A DNA stretch of 64,000 bases, from positions 930,001-994,000 of the forward strand of contig JAWKKE010000001.1 of the NCBI GenBank assembly GCA_041393415.1. The letters are read 5' to 3'. Source of the stretch: Thermoleophilia bacterium. Lineage in GTDB: Bacteria > Actinomycetota > Thermoleophilia > UBA2241. Shown here one piece after another: positions 1 to 7,590 of this stretch (position 1 is the stretch's first letter; each line of letters begins with the position of its first letter). A program made the position numbers and the translations under genes. Below the pieces are notes generated by a model that was not told the origin of the DNA, did not search any database, and saw nothing but the letters and a program-made list of their open reading frames with translations.

Positions 1-333
1 GCCGGCACCGCGCAAGGGCCTAAGACCATTCCGGAGTCGATTGCGCAAGCTAAGGCCGCTGCGGCGCGGGCGATCTCAATGCTCTCGAGCGGATTCGCGC
101 TGACTCCGGCCCAAGTGGCCGCCAGCGACCCTCAGGTCTGCATCGCATGCGGCGTGTGCGTCAATGCCTGTCCGCAGAGCGCCATCACGCTGATGAGTGG
201 CGCCGGCGCCCATTCGGTGGTCGACCCGAACACATGCCGAGGGTGCGGGATTTGCGCGGCTGAGTGCCCAACTGGGGCTTTGCAGCTCGGCAGCTACAGC
301 GACGCCGAAGTCCTCGCCGAGGCGACGGTCTAG
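1..333 (+). CDS. hdrA: HdrA-type subunit, C-terminal fragment (cut by window edge)
   Basis: The frame is open from base 1 and ends at TAG 331-333, so only the last 110 residues of a longer protein are present. The fragment opens with a segment (GTAQGPKTIPESIAQAKAAA) typical of the end of the FAD domain of HdrA. Two complete [4Fe-4S] motifs follow: CIACGVCVNACP and CRGCGICAAECP. In HdrA these C-terminal ferredoxin clusters pass electrons between the bifurcating FAD and outside carriers. The next gene (MvhD type) starts on the last base of this stop codon (TAGTG), so the two are translationally coupled. An isolated ferredoxin is less likely, because the reading frame and HdrA-like sequence continue to the window edge. 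Confidence 0.85.
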   Translation, partial: AGTAQGPKTIPESIAQAKAAAARAISMLSSGFALTPAQVAASDPQVCIACGVCVNACPQSAITLMSGAGAHSVVDPNTCRGCGICAAECPTGALQLGSYSDAEVLAEATV

Positions 334-761
334 TGGATCGTTCGATCGTTGCCTTCTGCTGCCGCGAATGCGCGTACGCGGCTGCCGACTCGAGCGCCAA
401 CGCGCGCACGCCACTGCCAGCGACCGTTCGCCTGGTGCTGCTCCCGTGCACCGGTCGAGTGAGCCCGCTCCATCTGCTGACGACGCTCGCCGAGGGAGCC
501 GACGGCGTCATGGTAGCAGGCTGCCTTGAAGGACAGTGTCACTACCGTGAAGGCAATTTCAACGCCATCGACCGCGTCAAGTTCGTCCAACGCCTCCTCG
601 AGAGCGTTGGCGTCGAAGCCGATCGCTGCCGTATGTTCACAATGAGCGCGGGCGAGCCGCCACGCTTCGTCGCTGCGGTCAAGGAGATGGACCGCGCGAT
701 CCGTGCTCTACCGCCGCTCGAGCGCTCCACCTCGGATGCGGCACGCAGGAGTGCCGTCTGA
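333..761 (+). CDS. mvhD: MvhD-type [2Fe-2S] electron-transfer subunit
   Basis: 142 residues from a GTG at 333, which shares its G with the stop of the hdrA fragment. An upstream ATG at 264 would overlap hdrA by 70 bp and adds no family sequence. The MvhD/FlpD pattern is visible: FCCRECAYA near the N-terminus, then LPCTGRVSPLH, then GCLEGQCHYREGN, supplying the cysteines expected for the [2Fe-2S] centre. In known complexes this subunit links HdrA to an electron-donating hydrogenase, formate dehydrogenase or NADH module. No such donor module is visible in this locus. The gene ends in an ATGA overlap with the ferredoxin gene at 761. It is one of three MvhD domains in the window. Confidence 0.88.
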   Translation: MDRSIVAFCCRECAYAAADSSANARTPLPATVRLVLLPCTGRVSPLHLLTTLAEGADGVMVAGCLEGQCHYREGNFNAIDRVKFVQRLLESVGVEADRCRMFTMSAGEPPRFVAAVKEMDRAIRALPPLERSTSDAARRSAV

Positions 762-1207
762 TGGCCCTAACTGAACGCGGCAGAGCGCTAGTGAGCCGCC
801 TTCCAGCCAACACTACAGTGACGGCTGCTGGGCTCGGCTGTGAGATCGTGCGTCATGAAGAGAAGTGCGTCGGCTGCGGCAAGTGCGCCGCGTCCTGTCC
901 GTCCGGTGCCACATGGCGAGGCGACACCTTCGCGGCCGAGCAACTGCTCGACGCGCCGGAGGGCAGCCGGCGAGCACTGCTTGGCGACGCACTCCGGCGC
1001 ATCATGCGTCATGCGCCTGCCGCGCCTATCGTGGTGCCGCCACGGGTGACTGTCTTCCGCACGATCCGCTACGACGCCGACCTATGTCTCGGCTGTGGCA
1101 CGTGTGCACGCACGTGTCCCGTGAGAGCCATTGAAGCGATGCCGGCGTGTGCGCACAGCCGCGAGGAAAGCGCGTTCGCCAGGATCCCTGAGATTGGGCA
1201 ATCGTGA
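761..1207 (+). CDS. Ferredoxin-like protein with two separated [4Fe-4S] motifs
   Basis: 148 residues. The ATG at 761 overlaps the TGA of the mvhD gene. Two cluster motifs are visible, CVGCGKCAASCP near residue 40 and CLGCGTCARTCP near residue 114. About 60 arginine/alanine-rich residues lie between them, so it is not a compact 2[4Fe-4S] ferredoxin. No membrane segment or signal peptide is seen. It sits between the MvhD gene and an HdrA-MvhD fusion gene and overlaps the latter by GTGA, so it is probably a dedicated electron wire of this Hdr assembly. That role is inferred from context; the family itself is not recognised beyond the Fe-S motifs. Confidence 0.8.
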   Translation: MALTERGRALVSRLPANTTVTAAGLGCEIVRHEEKCVGCGKCAASCPSGATWRGDTFAAEQLLDAPEGSRRALLGDALRRIMRHAPAAPIVVPPRVTVFRTIRYDADLCLGCGTCARTCPVRAIEAMPACAHSREESAFARIPEIGQS

Positions 1208-3639
1208 CGCGCGTGCCAGACACACACGAGGCAGCCCGACCGCTCCTGCTCCTCTGCGAATGCGCCGGCACCATGAGCAACGTCGACTTCGCTCGGCTCG
1301 AACACCGCTTCGCGGCATCCGCCGATGTGCGCCGAGGCTTTCATTGGTGCAACCGCAAAGGGAAGGCTCAGCTCCTTGAGCTCATGGAGTCTCAAGGGGA
1401 GCGACCTATCGTCTTCGCGGGCTGCACTACCGATTTCGCCGCGCGCCGATTTCATCCGCTCATCGAACGGGGACTCAAGCTTGAGATCGCCGACATTCGC
1501 GAAGGCTGCAGCTGGGTCCACAGCGAGGATGCAGACAGCGTGACGAGCAAGGCCGAATGCATCGTCGCCTCGGCTCTCGCCTATCCGGACCCACCGGCAA
1601 ACCGCATGAGCCATGCAACGCGGGAGAACGGCGTGGTCGTCATCGGCGGCGGCGTTGCCGGAACACAAGCCGCCGCCGAACTCGCCCAGATGGGCCACCA
1701 CGTCGAACTCGTCGAACGACGCCCCTTCCTGGGAGGACGCGCAGCACGCATCGGCACGGTGTTCCCCACCAACGACTGCGGCCAGTGTCTGCCGACTACG
1801 GACGCCCAGGCCGGCACGCGTAAGTGCTTCCATCGCAACGTCGCCATAGACCACCCTAATCTGTCGATTCGTCGCCGCTCGACAGTAGAGGCGGTCGAAG
1901 GTCGCCCCGGCGAGTTCGCCGTGACGATCAGAAGCCTGCCCAACATCGTGACCGAAGACTGCGTCAACTGCGGGGCCTGCGAGTCCGCCTGCCCCGTTGA
2001 GTCCTCTCAAGCAGGTAAGAAGGCCATCTTCAGCGAGTTCTACGATGGCCGCGTCGTCCGCACTGTGGATCTCGAGACCTGTACGTTCTGCGGCAAGTGC
2101 GTCACCGCCTGTCCGGTGGAAGCGATAGACTTCTCCCAGTCTCCGCGTCGCGAGACCGTTCGCGCCGGCGCCATCCTGGCCGCCACCGGCTGCCGGCCGG
2201 CTCCCGAGGAACACTTCGCCTACCTCGGGTACGACCGCCGGCGCGTCATCACTCAGGTTGAGCTCGCCGAGATGATGGACGAGTGGACGACGCAAGCACA
2301 CTTGGGACGGATGCCCGTACGAGAGCTGGTCATGATTCAGTGCGCGGGCTCGCGCGACCGCCGTCATCTGCCGCACTGTTCACGTCTCTGTTGCATGATC
2401 GCGCTCAAGCATGCGATTCGCCTGCGCACGCTGTTTCCCGCGATGCATGTGGTGATCTGCTACCTGGAAATGCGCACCGCCGGCGTGGGCTACGAGAACT
2501 GGTTTCTCTCGGCACGCGCCGCCGGCGTCGAGTTCCTCCGTGGCACACCACCTGAGGTTCAGTTCGATGCTTCCGGTCGCCCGGTCATCGAGGTGGAGGA
2601 TGTCACAGCAGCGCGAAAGCGCGTGCTGCAACCGGATCTCGTCGTCCTCAGCACCGGAATGGTGCCGACGGACGATGCGGCAGAGATCGCCGGCACACTC
2701 GGCGTGTCCCGCGACACCGACGGATTCATCGAGATTCTCGACCGCAAGAACCGTGCTACAGAGACGAGCGCTGAAGGTGTATTCGTCTGCGGCTCGGCCG
2801 CAGGGCCCAAAGCGCTCATCGAGGTCAACACCGAGGCATCCGCGGTAGCGAGCGAGATCCACAACTTCCTCGCCTCAGCCGGCAGACGGGGCAAAGCCGC
2901 CTCACGCGTTGAGCCCGAGAAGTGCGTGGGTTGCGATACATGCATCACCGTTTGTCCATTCGGAGCGATCACGCTCGCCGATCGGCCGAGCGACGCGCCA
3001 CATCCAAAGGCAGACGGCAGCAACGGCAAACTGGCGGTCGTCGACCCCGACACTTGCCGCGCCTGCGGCATCTGCGTCGCCAACTGCCCCGAGATGGCAA
3101 TCGCGCACAATCTGGGCGACGACGCCCTGTTCGGCCGCCTCGCGCTCATGACTGCGGACATCGAGCGGCCGATCGTGGGCTTCTACTGCAAGGAGTGCGC
3201 GGGAGCGGCAATTGGGCTGAGCGGTCAGCGACGCGATGTGTATCCGGCGAGAGTACGGCTCATTGAACTTCCCTGTCTGGGACGCGTGAGCGCCCTCCAC
3301 ATCGTCGAAGCAGCTCACCTGGGAGCCGCCGGCGTCTTCCTCGCGGGATGCGCCGAGGGTCGCTGCCAGTACCGCAGCGGCGACACGAGTGCGCGCGAAC
3401 AGCTCGCCATCGCTGAGGAACTGCTCGCGGCCGCCGACATACCGCTGCCTCTTGAGCTCTGGCACCTCTGTGCCGTCGACCGTCACAGCGTGGGCCAGCG
3501 CATTCGCACGTTCTGCGCCCAGGCTGCCGGTGCATCCGCTGCAGAGAGCATCGACACCGACCCGATGTCGCTCACTGGCTCAGTAGCCCCAACCTGCGTC
3601 TCTGAACACTGTCAGGGAGTAGCCATTGAGCAGAGATAA
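1204..3639 (+). CDS. hdrA: HdrA-MvhD fusion protein (flavin- and Fe-S-containing)
   Basis: 811 residues from GTG 1204, overlapping the previous stop (GTGA). Domain order: an HdrA N-terminal domain (about 15-130); an FAD-binding Rossmann domain with VVVIGGGVAGTQ near 145-155; inserted [4Fe-4S] motifs CVNCGACESACP (253-264) and CTFCGKCVTACP (293-304); the rest of the FAD domain to about 550; a C-terminal ferredoxin pair CVGCDTCITVCP (574-585) and CRACGICVANCP (618-629); and a fused MvhD domain from about 655, with FYCKECAGA, LPCLGRVSALH and GCAEGRCQYRSGD. Fused MvhD is known from QmoB and from HdrA2 of Methanosarcina acetivorans. HdrA FAD is the site of electron bifurcation or confurcation. The N-terminal domain is divergent: CECAGTMSN stands where the paralogue at 23950 has CHCGENI. 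The substrate is unknown. Confidence 0.9.
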   Translation: MTRVPDTHEAARPLLLLCECAGTMSNVDFARLEHRFAASADVRRGFHWCNRKGKAQLLELMESQGERPIVFAGCTTDFAARRFHPLIERGLKLEIADIREGCSWVHSEDADSVTSKAECIVASALAYPDPPANRMSHATRENGVVVIGGGVAGTQAAAELAQMGHHVELVERRPFLGGRAARIGTVFPTNDCGQCLPTTDAQAGTRKCFHRNVAIDHPNLSIRRRSTVEAVEGRPGEFAVTIRSLPNIVTEDCVNCGACESACPVESSQAGKKAIFSEFYDGRVVRTVDLETCTFCGKCVTACPVEAIDFSQSPRRETVRAGAILAATGCRPAPEEHFAYLGYDRRRVITQVELAEMMDEWTTQAHLGRMPVRELVMIQCAGSRDRRHLPHCSRLCCMIALKHAIRLRTLFPAMHVVICYLEMRTAGVGYENWFLSARAAGVEFLRGTPPEVQFDASGRPVIEVEDVTAARKRVLQPDLVVLSTGMVPTDDAAEIAGTLGVSRDTDGFIEILDRKNRATETSAEGVFVCGSAAGPKALIEVNTEASAVASEIHNFLASAGRRGKAASRVEPEKCVGCDTCITVCPFGAITLADRPSDAPHPKADGSNGKLAVVDPDTCRACGICVANCPEMAIAHNLGDDALFGRLALMTADIERPIVGFYCKECAGAAIGLSGQRRDVYPARVRLIELPCLGRVSALHIVEAAHLGAAGVFLAGCAEGRCQYRSGDTSAREQLAIAEELLAAADIPLPLELWHLCAVDRHSVGQRIRTFCAQAAGASAAESIDTDPMSLTGSVAPTCVSEHCQGVAIEQR

Positions 3640-4846
3640 GGACACGGCTTCGCCTGACCACGGCGGGTATCCCGCAGAAGTTGTCGAGGAGTTCGAACGC
3701 CTCGCGCGTGAATGCTATCTCTGTTATCAGTGCGGCACTTGCACTTCGTCTTGTCCCAGCGGGCGCGAGCTGTACAGAGGGCCGCGACGCCTCGTGCGCC
3801 TCATTCTCGCCGGCGATATCGAGGCCACGCTCAAGAGCGACGACTTGTGGCGCTGCACAGACTGCGGCACGTGCAGCAACGTTTGTCGCATGGAGATCGA
3901 CGTCGCAGGGATCCTGCGACGTCTACGAGCGCTCGAGCGCGATCACGGTGACGCGATCCGCTGCCCGGAGCGCTCCGCGGCGGACGCAGCAACCGCCGCC
4001 TTGCAGCACCGTTCCCAGCTCGACATGCTGCGCTTCGGCCTCTCGATGGCGACCCGCGGACACGTACCCAAGAACAAGCTGGGCGCCGTGTCCACCGCAG
4101 CACGGCTGGCCAAGCTATCGACGCCCCTCGACAGCCGACACCGCGCAAGGCCGGAGCCTCACCAGACCGCCGAGGCACAGACCGAAGCTCCTGGCGTCAG
4201 CGTGCGCCTGCCTTTCTACGCGGGCTGCGCTCTCGCACAGAACCGCGATCTCCTCCGCCTAGTCCACGACGTCGCTGGCGGGCTGGGCGTGGAGCTCGAA
4301 GCGGCGCCAGATGCCGGCTGCTGTGGGCACCCCAGCCGCGGCGTCGTGGCGAGCCAATTTGCCGCGGATGGCCAGATTCAAACCGTCTGCCCCGCATGCG
4401 AGCGCAGCCTCGATGAATCGGGCACCTCCACCGTGTCACTGTGGGACACGTTGACAGAGAGCGCTCGCCGGCGCGGCCTTCGACTTCACGCCGCCGCGCC
4501 GCGTTTCGTTCCGTACGTCGGCTGCCTCGGCGACCGCACCCACAGTCTGGCCACACTCTCGAAGGCAGCAGGACTCGCTGGAGTTGAGGACGTGACCTCC
4601 TACCCAAGCCTCCACAGCGGCTGCTGTGGCGCCCTTGGTGGCACATACCGTGGCGCAACCAAGGCGGCGGCGCGGCTCCTCGCGTTCGCCGCCGCGGAGA
4701 ATGCGCCCATCGTGAGTCCCTGCTCCCTATGCGCGGACAACCTACGCTCAGCGACGCGAGAGCTGCACCGTCGCGTCCCAATCTACTTCTGGCCCGAGTT
4801 CTTCACAGCCGCCAAGACACGCCGGGAGGATCCCACTGATGACTGA
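3626..4846 (+). CDS. hdrD: HdrD-like protein (HdrC-HdrB fusion)
   Basis: 406 residues from TTG 3626, preceded by CAGGGAG and overlapping the end of the HdrA-MvhD gene by 14 bp. The N-terminal HdrC part has two [4Fe-4S] motifs, CYQCGTCTSSCP and CTDCGTCSNVCR, about 35-90 residues in. After a variable linker (about 165-195) the HdrB part carries two CCG domains: YAGCALAQ, GCCGHPS, CPACERS, then VGCLGDR, GCCGALGG, CSLC. All cysteines expected for the two non-cubane [4Fe-4S] clusters that cleave disulfides are present. The C-HdrB fusion is like HdrD of methanogens, but no membrane cytochrome (HdrE) is next to it. It most likely reduces a disulfide or similar acceptor for the adjacent HdrA. It overlaps hdrC at 4839. 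Confidence 0.88.
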   Translation: MSRDKDTASPDHGGYPAEVVEEFERLARECYLCYQCGTCTSSCPSGRELYRGPRRLVRLILAGDIEATLKSDDLWRCTDCGTCSNVCRMEIDVAGILRRLRALERDHGDAIRCPERSAADAATAALQHRSQLDMLRFGLSMATRGHVPKNKLGAVSTAARLAKLSTPLDSRHRARPEPHQTAEAQTEAPGVSVRLPFYAGCALAQNRDLLRLVHDVAGGLGVELEAAPDAGCCGHPSRGVVASQFAADGQIQTVCPACERSLDESGTSTVSLWDTLTESARRRGLRLHAAAPRFVPYVGCLGDRTHSLATLSKAAGLAGVEDVTSYPSLHSGCCGALGGTYRGATKAAARLLAFAAAENAPIVSPCSLCADNLRSATRELHRRVPIYFWPEFFTAAKTRREDPTDD

Positions 4847-5498
4847 TGAAACGAACCCTTACGCCATCATCGCCGAGAACAGCTTCTGCAGAACCGTGCG
4901 ACGAAACCCCGATCTTGTTCGCCGCATCCTCGACGACCCGCGCATGCACGATCACCGCGACGGTTTTCAGAGCTGCATACAGTGCGGCATCTGTACCTCC
5001 GGCTGCCCAGCCGCCCGGTTTACCGACTACTCGCCGCGAGAGATTGCCCGTCGCGCGCTAGATGGCGATGAGACCCTCCTGACCGACGACTCGCTGTGGG
5101 CCTGCTACTACTGCTACACCTGCCAAAGCCGCTGCCCTCGCCACAACAGCGTCGCGGTGATCAACCAGGTGATTCGCGGTCTGCAGGTGGAAAGCGGCCG
5201 GGCGCATCATCACGTGCGACCGTTCGCGGAGTGGTGCGCGGCCTTCTATGACCGCGGGATGGGTGGCGACCCTCACCTTCACTTTCCCGCGATCGGAGAC
5301 GCATGGGGAGAGCGTTGGGTCGAGTACATGGCCCACCTCTTGGAGATCCGCGAGGAACTTGGGCTCGGCGAGCTCTATCCGCCAGAGACAGCTGTCGCCG
5401 AAGTCCAGGCAATCATGGAAGCCACCGGCTTCAAAGAGCGCCTGCGCGCCGTTCGCGAAGGCGTCGAAGCCACCGGAGAACAGCATCCCGAAGCTTGA
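4839..5498 (+). CDS. hdrC: HdrC-like iron-sulfur subunit
   Basis: 219 residues; the ATG at 4839 lies inside the end of the hdrD-like gene (8 bp overlap). Two [4Fe-4S] motifs are visible, CIQCGICTSGCP and CYYCYTCQSRCP, in the helical HdrC fold, followed by a long helical tail with no membrane segment. HdrC normally conducts electrons from HdrA to HdrB. Here the preceding gene already contains an HdrC domain, so this second copy may extend the electron chain or serve another HdrB encoded to the left of the window. It is the last gene of locus 1: the next gene, a YihY-type protein, starts 60 bp later and has no Fe-S features. Confidence 0.87.
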   Translation: MTDETNPYAIIAENSFCRTVRRNPDLVRRILDDPRMHDHRDGFQSCIQCGICTSGCPAARFTDYSPREIARRALDGDETLLTDDSLWACYYCYTCQSRCPRHNSVAVINQVIRGLQVESGRAHHHVRPFAEWCAAFYDRGMGGDPHLHFPAIGDAWGERWVEYMAHLLEIREELGLGELYPPETAVAEVQAIMEATGFKERLRAVREGVEATGEQHPEA

Positions 5499-5558
5499 TC
5501 GAATACTGACCGCCGAAGTGCGGTAGGCTTCAGGCGCTGCTCGAACAGGTGGGAGATT

Positions 5559-6500
5559 GTGCGGCTTGAGTTTCGGCGTGAGCACCTCCGAGAGCGCGCC
5601 CAGGCCGGGTGGCGCGGAATCCTCGCCCTTGCACGTCGCTCACTGAGCGACGATCTTCCGCAGCTCTCAGCCTCGCTTACGTACTTCACGGTGCTGTCGG
5701 TCTTCCCGGCGCTTATGATCGTGGTCGCCTTGCTGGGGATCGTTGGTCTTCCCGCCTCGACGCTCGCCGACCTCCTTTCTGAGGTAGGCGACCGTACAGG
5801 TTCGCAGTGGGCCGTCGACGTCGCCTCCGGTGTCCTCAGCAACGTCCTCCACTCATCGAGCACCGGAATCTTCCTGGGCATCAGCTTGGGGATTGCGCTC
5901 TGGACCGCCTCTGCGTATGTACGAGCCTTCATGTGGGCGGCGGACCGCATCTACCGGCCCGAGACACGCCGTCCCTTCTGGATTGGCATCCCAATTCGCC
6001 TTGGCTTGGCGCTCATGCTGCTCGCCATCCTTGCCGCTGCCGCCGTTATCGCCACAGTCCTGGGGCCGCTCGGAGGTCGGCTGACGAACACGCTCGGCAT
6101 TGACGACAGTTCGCTCCTGTGGTGGTCACGCGCATCTTCCCCGCTTATCGGTATCGTCGCGATCATCCTCCTCGCCCTACTCTTCAAGTATGCGCCCTCG
6201 CGCCGTCAACCCAGCCTCTACCGTTTGCTTCCAGGCGCAATATGCACCCTGATCCTTTGGGTCATCTGCTCGGCCGCGTTCAGCTACTACTTCGTCCACT
6301 TCAGCTCGTACAACCGTGTGTATGGAACTCTCGGCGCCGCCGTGGCTTCACTCGTCTGGGCGTGGATCCTCAACATCTCACTACTTGTCGGCGTCGAAGT
6401 GAATCGATCGCTGGAGCCAAGAGTTCCGCTGCGTGCGGAGAACCAGGCGAGAGTGCAGCGCCAGGGCGACACGGACGGCAATCCGCCGGGCGAAGCGTGA
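5559..6500 (+). CDS. YihY/BrkB family inner-membrane protein
   Basis: 313 residues from GTG 5559, with GTGGGAG just upstream. Several strongly hydrophobic segments, beginning near residues 40-70 and recurring to about residue 290, predict roughly six membrane helices. The motif LSDDLPQLSASLTYFTVLS near the N-terminus and the PSRRQPSLYRLLPGA / SYYFVHFSSYNRVYGTLG stretches are typical of the YihY/BrkB family (formerly misnamed RNase BN). The biochemical function of the family is not established; envelope roles or transport have been proposed. Its length is normal. It lies 60 bp after hdrC on the same strand, so co-transcription is possible, but no functional link is evident. Confidence 0.9.
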   Translation: MRLEFRREHLRERAQAGWRGILALARRSLSDDLPQLSASLTYFTVLSVFPALMIVVALLGIVGLPASTLADLLSEVGDRTGSQWAVDVASGVLSNVLHSSSTGIFLGISLGIALWTASAYVRAFMWAADRIYRPETRRPFWIGIPIRLGLALMLLAILAAAAVIATVLGPLGGRLTNTLGIDDSSLLWWSRASSPLIGIVAIILLALLFKYAPSRRQPSLYRLLPGAICTLILWVICSAAFSYYFVHFSSYNRVYGTLGAAVASLVWAWILNISLLVGVEVNRSLEPRVPLRAENQARVQRQGDTDGNPPGEA

Positions 6501-6555
6501 GGCTTTGCCGTCGACGGCTGTCCAGCACTGCGACGGAGCAACGGACAGCGGACGC

Positions 6556-6561
6556 TATACT
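6556..6561 (+). promoter_or_regulatory. Possible -10 box upstream of nadA
   Basis: TATACT matches a housekeeping -10 element except at one position and lies about 75 bp before the nadA start, in otherwise GC-rich sequence. No convincing -35 hexamer is seen 16-18 bp upstream, so this is weak. Confidence 0.3.
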
Positions 6562-6635
6562 CTGATGACTGGCGACGCCGGCCGGCCGCCCACAGCGACC
6601 ATCGGCTTCCCGAGGCACAACACTTGGAGTCTCCC

Positions 6636-7565
6636 ATGCCCGAACTGGACGGTCTTCAACTCAAACTCCGCCGCTTGGCAGACGAGCGCGACGCCATCGT
6701 TCTCGCGCACAACTACCAGCGCGCCGAGGTGCAAGCCGCAGCTGACCACGTCGGCGACTCGCTGGAGCTCGCACGAATCGCCGCCAGGGACGATCACAGC
6801 GTGATCCTCTTCTGCGGCGTGCACTTCATGGCTGAGACGGCGCACATCCTGTCACCCCAGAAGACGGTGCTCATGCCTGATCGTCGCGCCGGCTGCCCGA
6901 TGGCCGACATGATCACGGCAGCCGACTTGAAAGCGCTCAAGCGTGAGCACCCTGACGCCGCCGTCGTCGCCTACGTCAACTCCTCCGCTGAAGTCAAAGC
7001 CGAGACCGACGTCTGCTGCACGAGTGCCAACGCCGTTGAGATAGTGGAGAGGTTTCCGAAGGCCCAGAAGATCATCTTCGTCCCAGACCGCAATCTGGGC
7101 GACTACGTTGCCCGCGAGACCGGCCGTGCCGACACCATGATCATCTGGCCAGGATACTGCCATGTTCACGACGACTTCCGCGCCGCCGAGATTGCCCGAA
7201 TTGTCGCGGAGCATCCGGAATCGGTCCTCATGGCACATCCCGAATGCCGCCGAGAGGTGCTCGAGATCGCCGATGTGGTGACGAGTACATCGGGCATGCT
7301 GCGTTACCCGGCGACAAGCGACGCGACGACCTTCGTCGTGGCCACGGAGACGGGCCTGCTCTATCGTCTTGCCGCCCTATATCCGGAGCGATCGTTCGTG
7401 CCCGCGTCACGTAGGGCCGTGTGCCCCAACATGAAGCTGACGACGCTTGAGAAGTGCGTAGCGACTCTGGATGACGAGTGGGACAACGTCCTCGAGCACC
7501 AAGTCACCGTGCCGCCGCACATCCGCTCCGCGGCGCTCCGCGCCGTGGAGCGGATGATCGCCTAG
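6636..7565 (+). CDS. nadA: Quinolinate synthase
   Basis: 309 residues. ATG 6636 is chosen because TTGGAGT at 6624-6630 then acts as its ribosome site; a TTG at 6624 would destroy it. NadA condenses iminoaspartate with dihydroxyacetone phosphate to quinolinate, the first pyridine-ring step of NAD synthesis, using an oxygen-sensitive [4Fe-4S] cluster. By comparison with the family, ligands are C87 (AGCPMAD), C175 (GYCHVH) and C263 (AVCPNMK); the active-site HPEC is at 201-204 and LAHNYQ at 23-28. All are intact and the length is normal. nadB and nadC are not adjacent, so iminoaspartate must come from a gene elsewhere. The next gene is convergent, with 25 bp between the stops. Confidence 0.95.
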   Translation: MPELDGLQLKLRRLADERDAIVLAHNYQRAEVQAAADHVGDSLELARIAARDDHSVILFCGVHFMAETAHILSPQKTVLMPDRRAGCPMADMITAADLKALKREHPDAAVVAYVNSSAEVKAETDVCCTSANAVEIVERFPKAQKIIFVPDRNLGDYVARETGRADTMIIWPGYCHVHDDFRAAEIARIVAEHPESVLMAHPECRREVLEIADVVTSTSGMLRYPATSDATTFVVATETGLLYRLAALYPERSFVPASRRAVCPNMKLTTLEKCVATLDDEWDNVLEHQVTVPPHIRSAALRAVERMIA

Positions 7566-7590
7566 GAAGCTGCGACGCAGGCCTCCGGCG

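Noticed and set aside
1069..2376. 435-codon minus-strand ORF
   Set aside because: Antisense to the HdrA-MvhD fusion, whose motifs are unmistakable.
5510..5530. Small hairpin ACCGC/GCGGT after hdrC as a terminator
   Set aside because: Only five base pairs and no T run; too weak.
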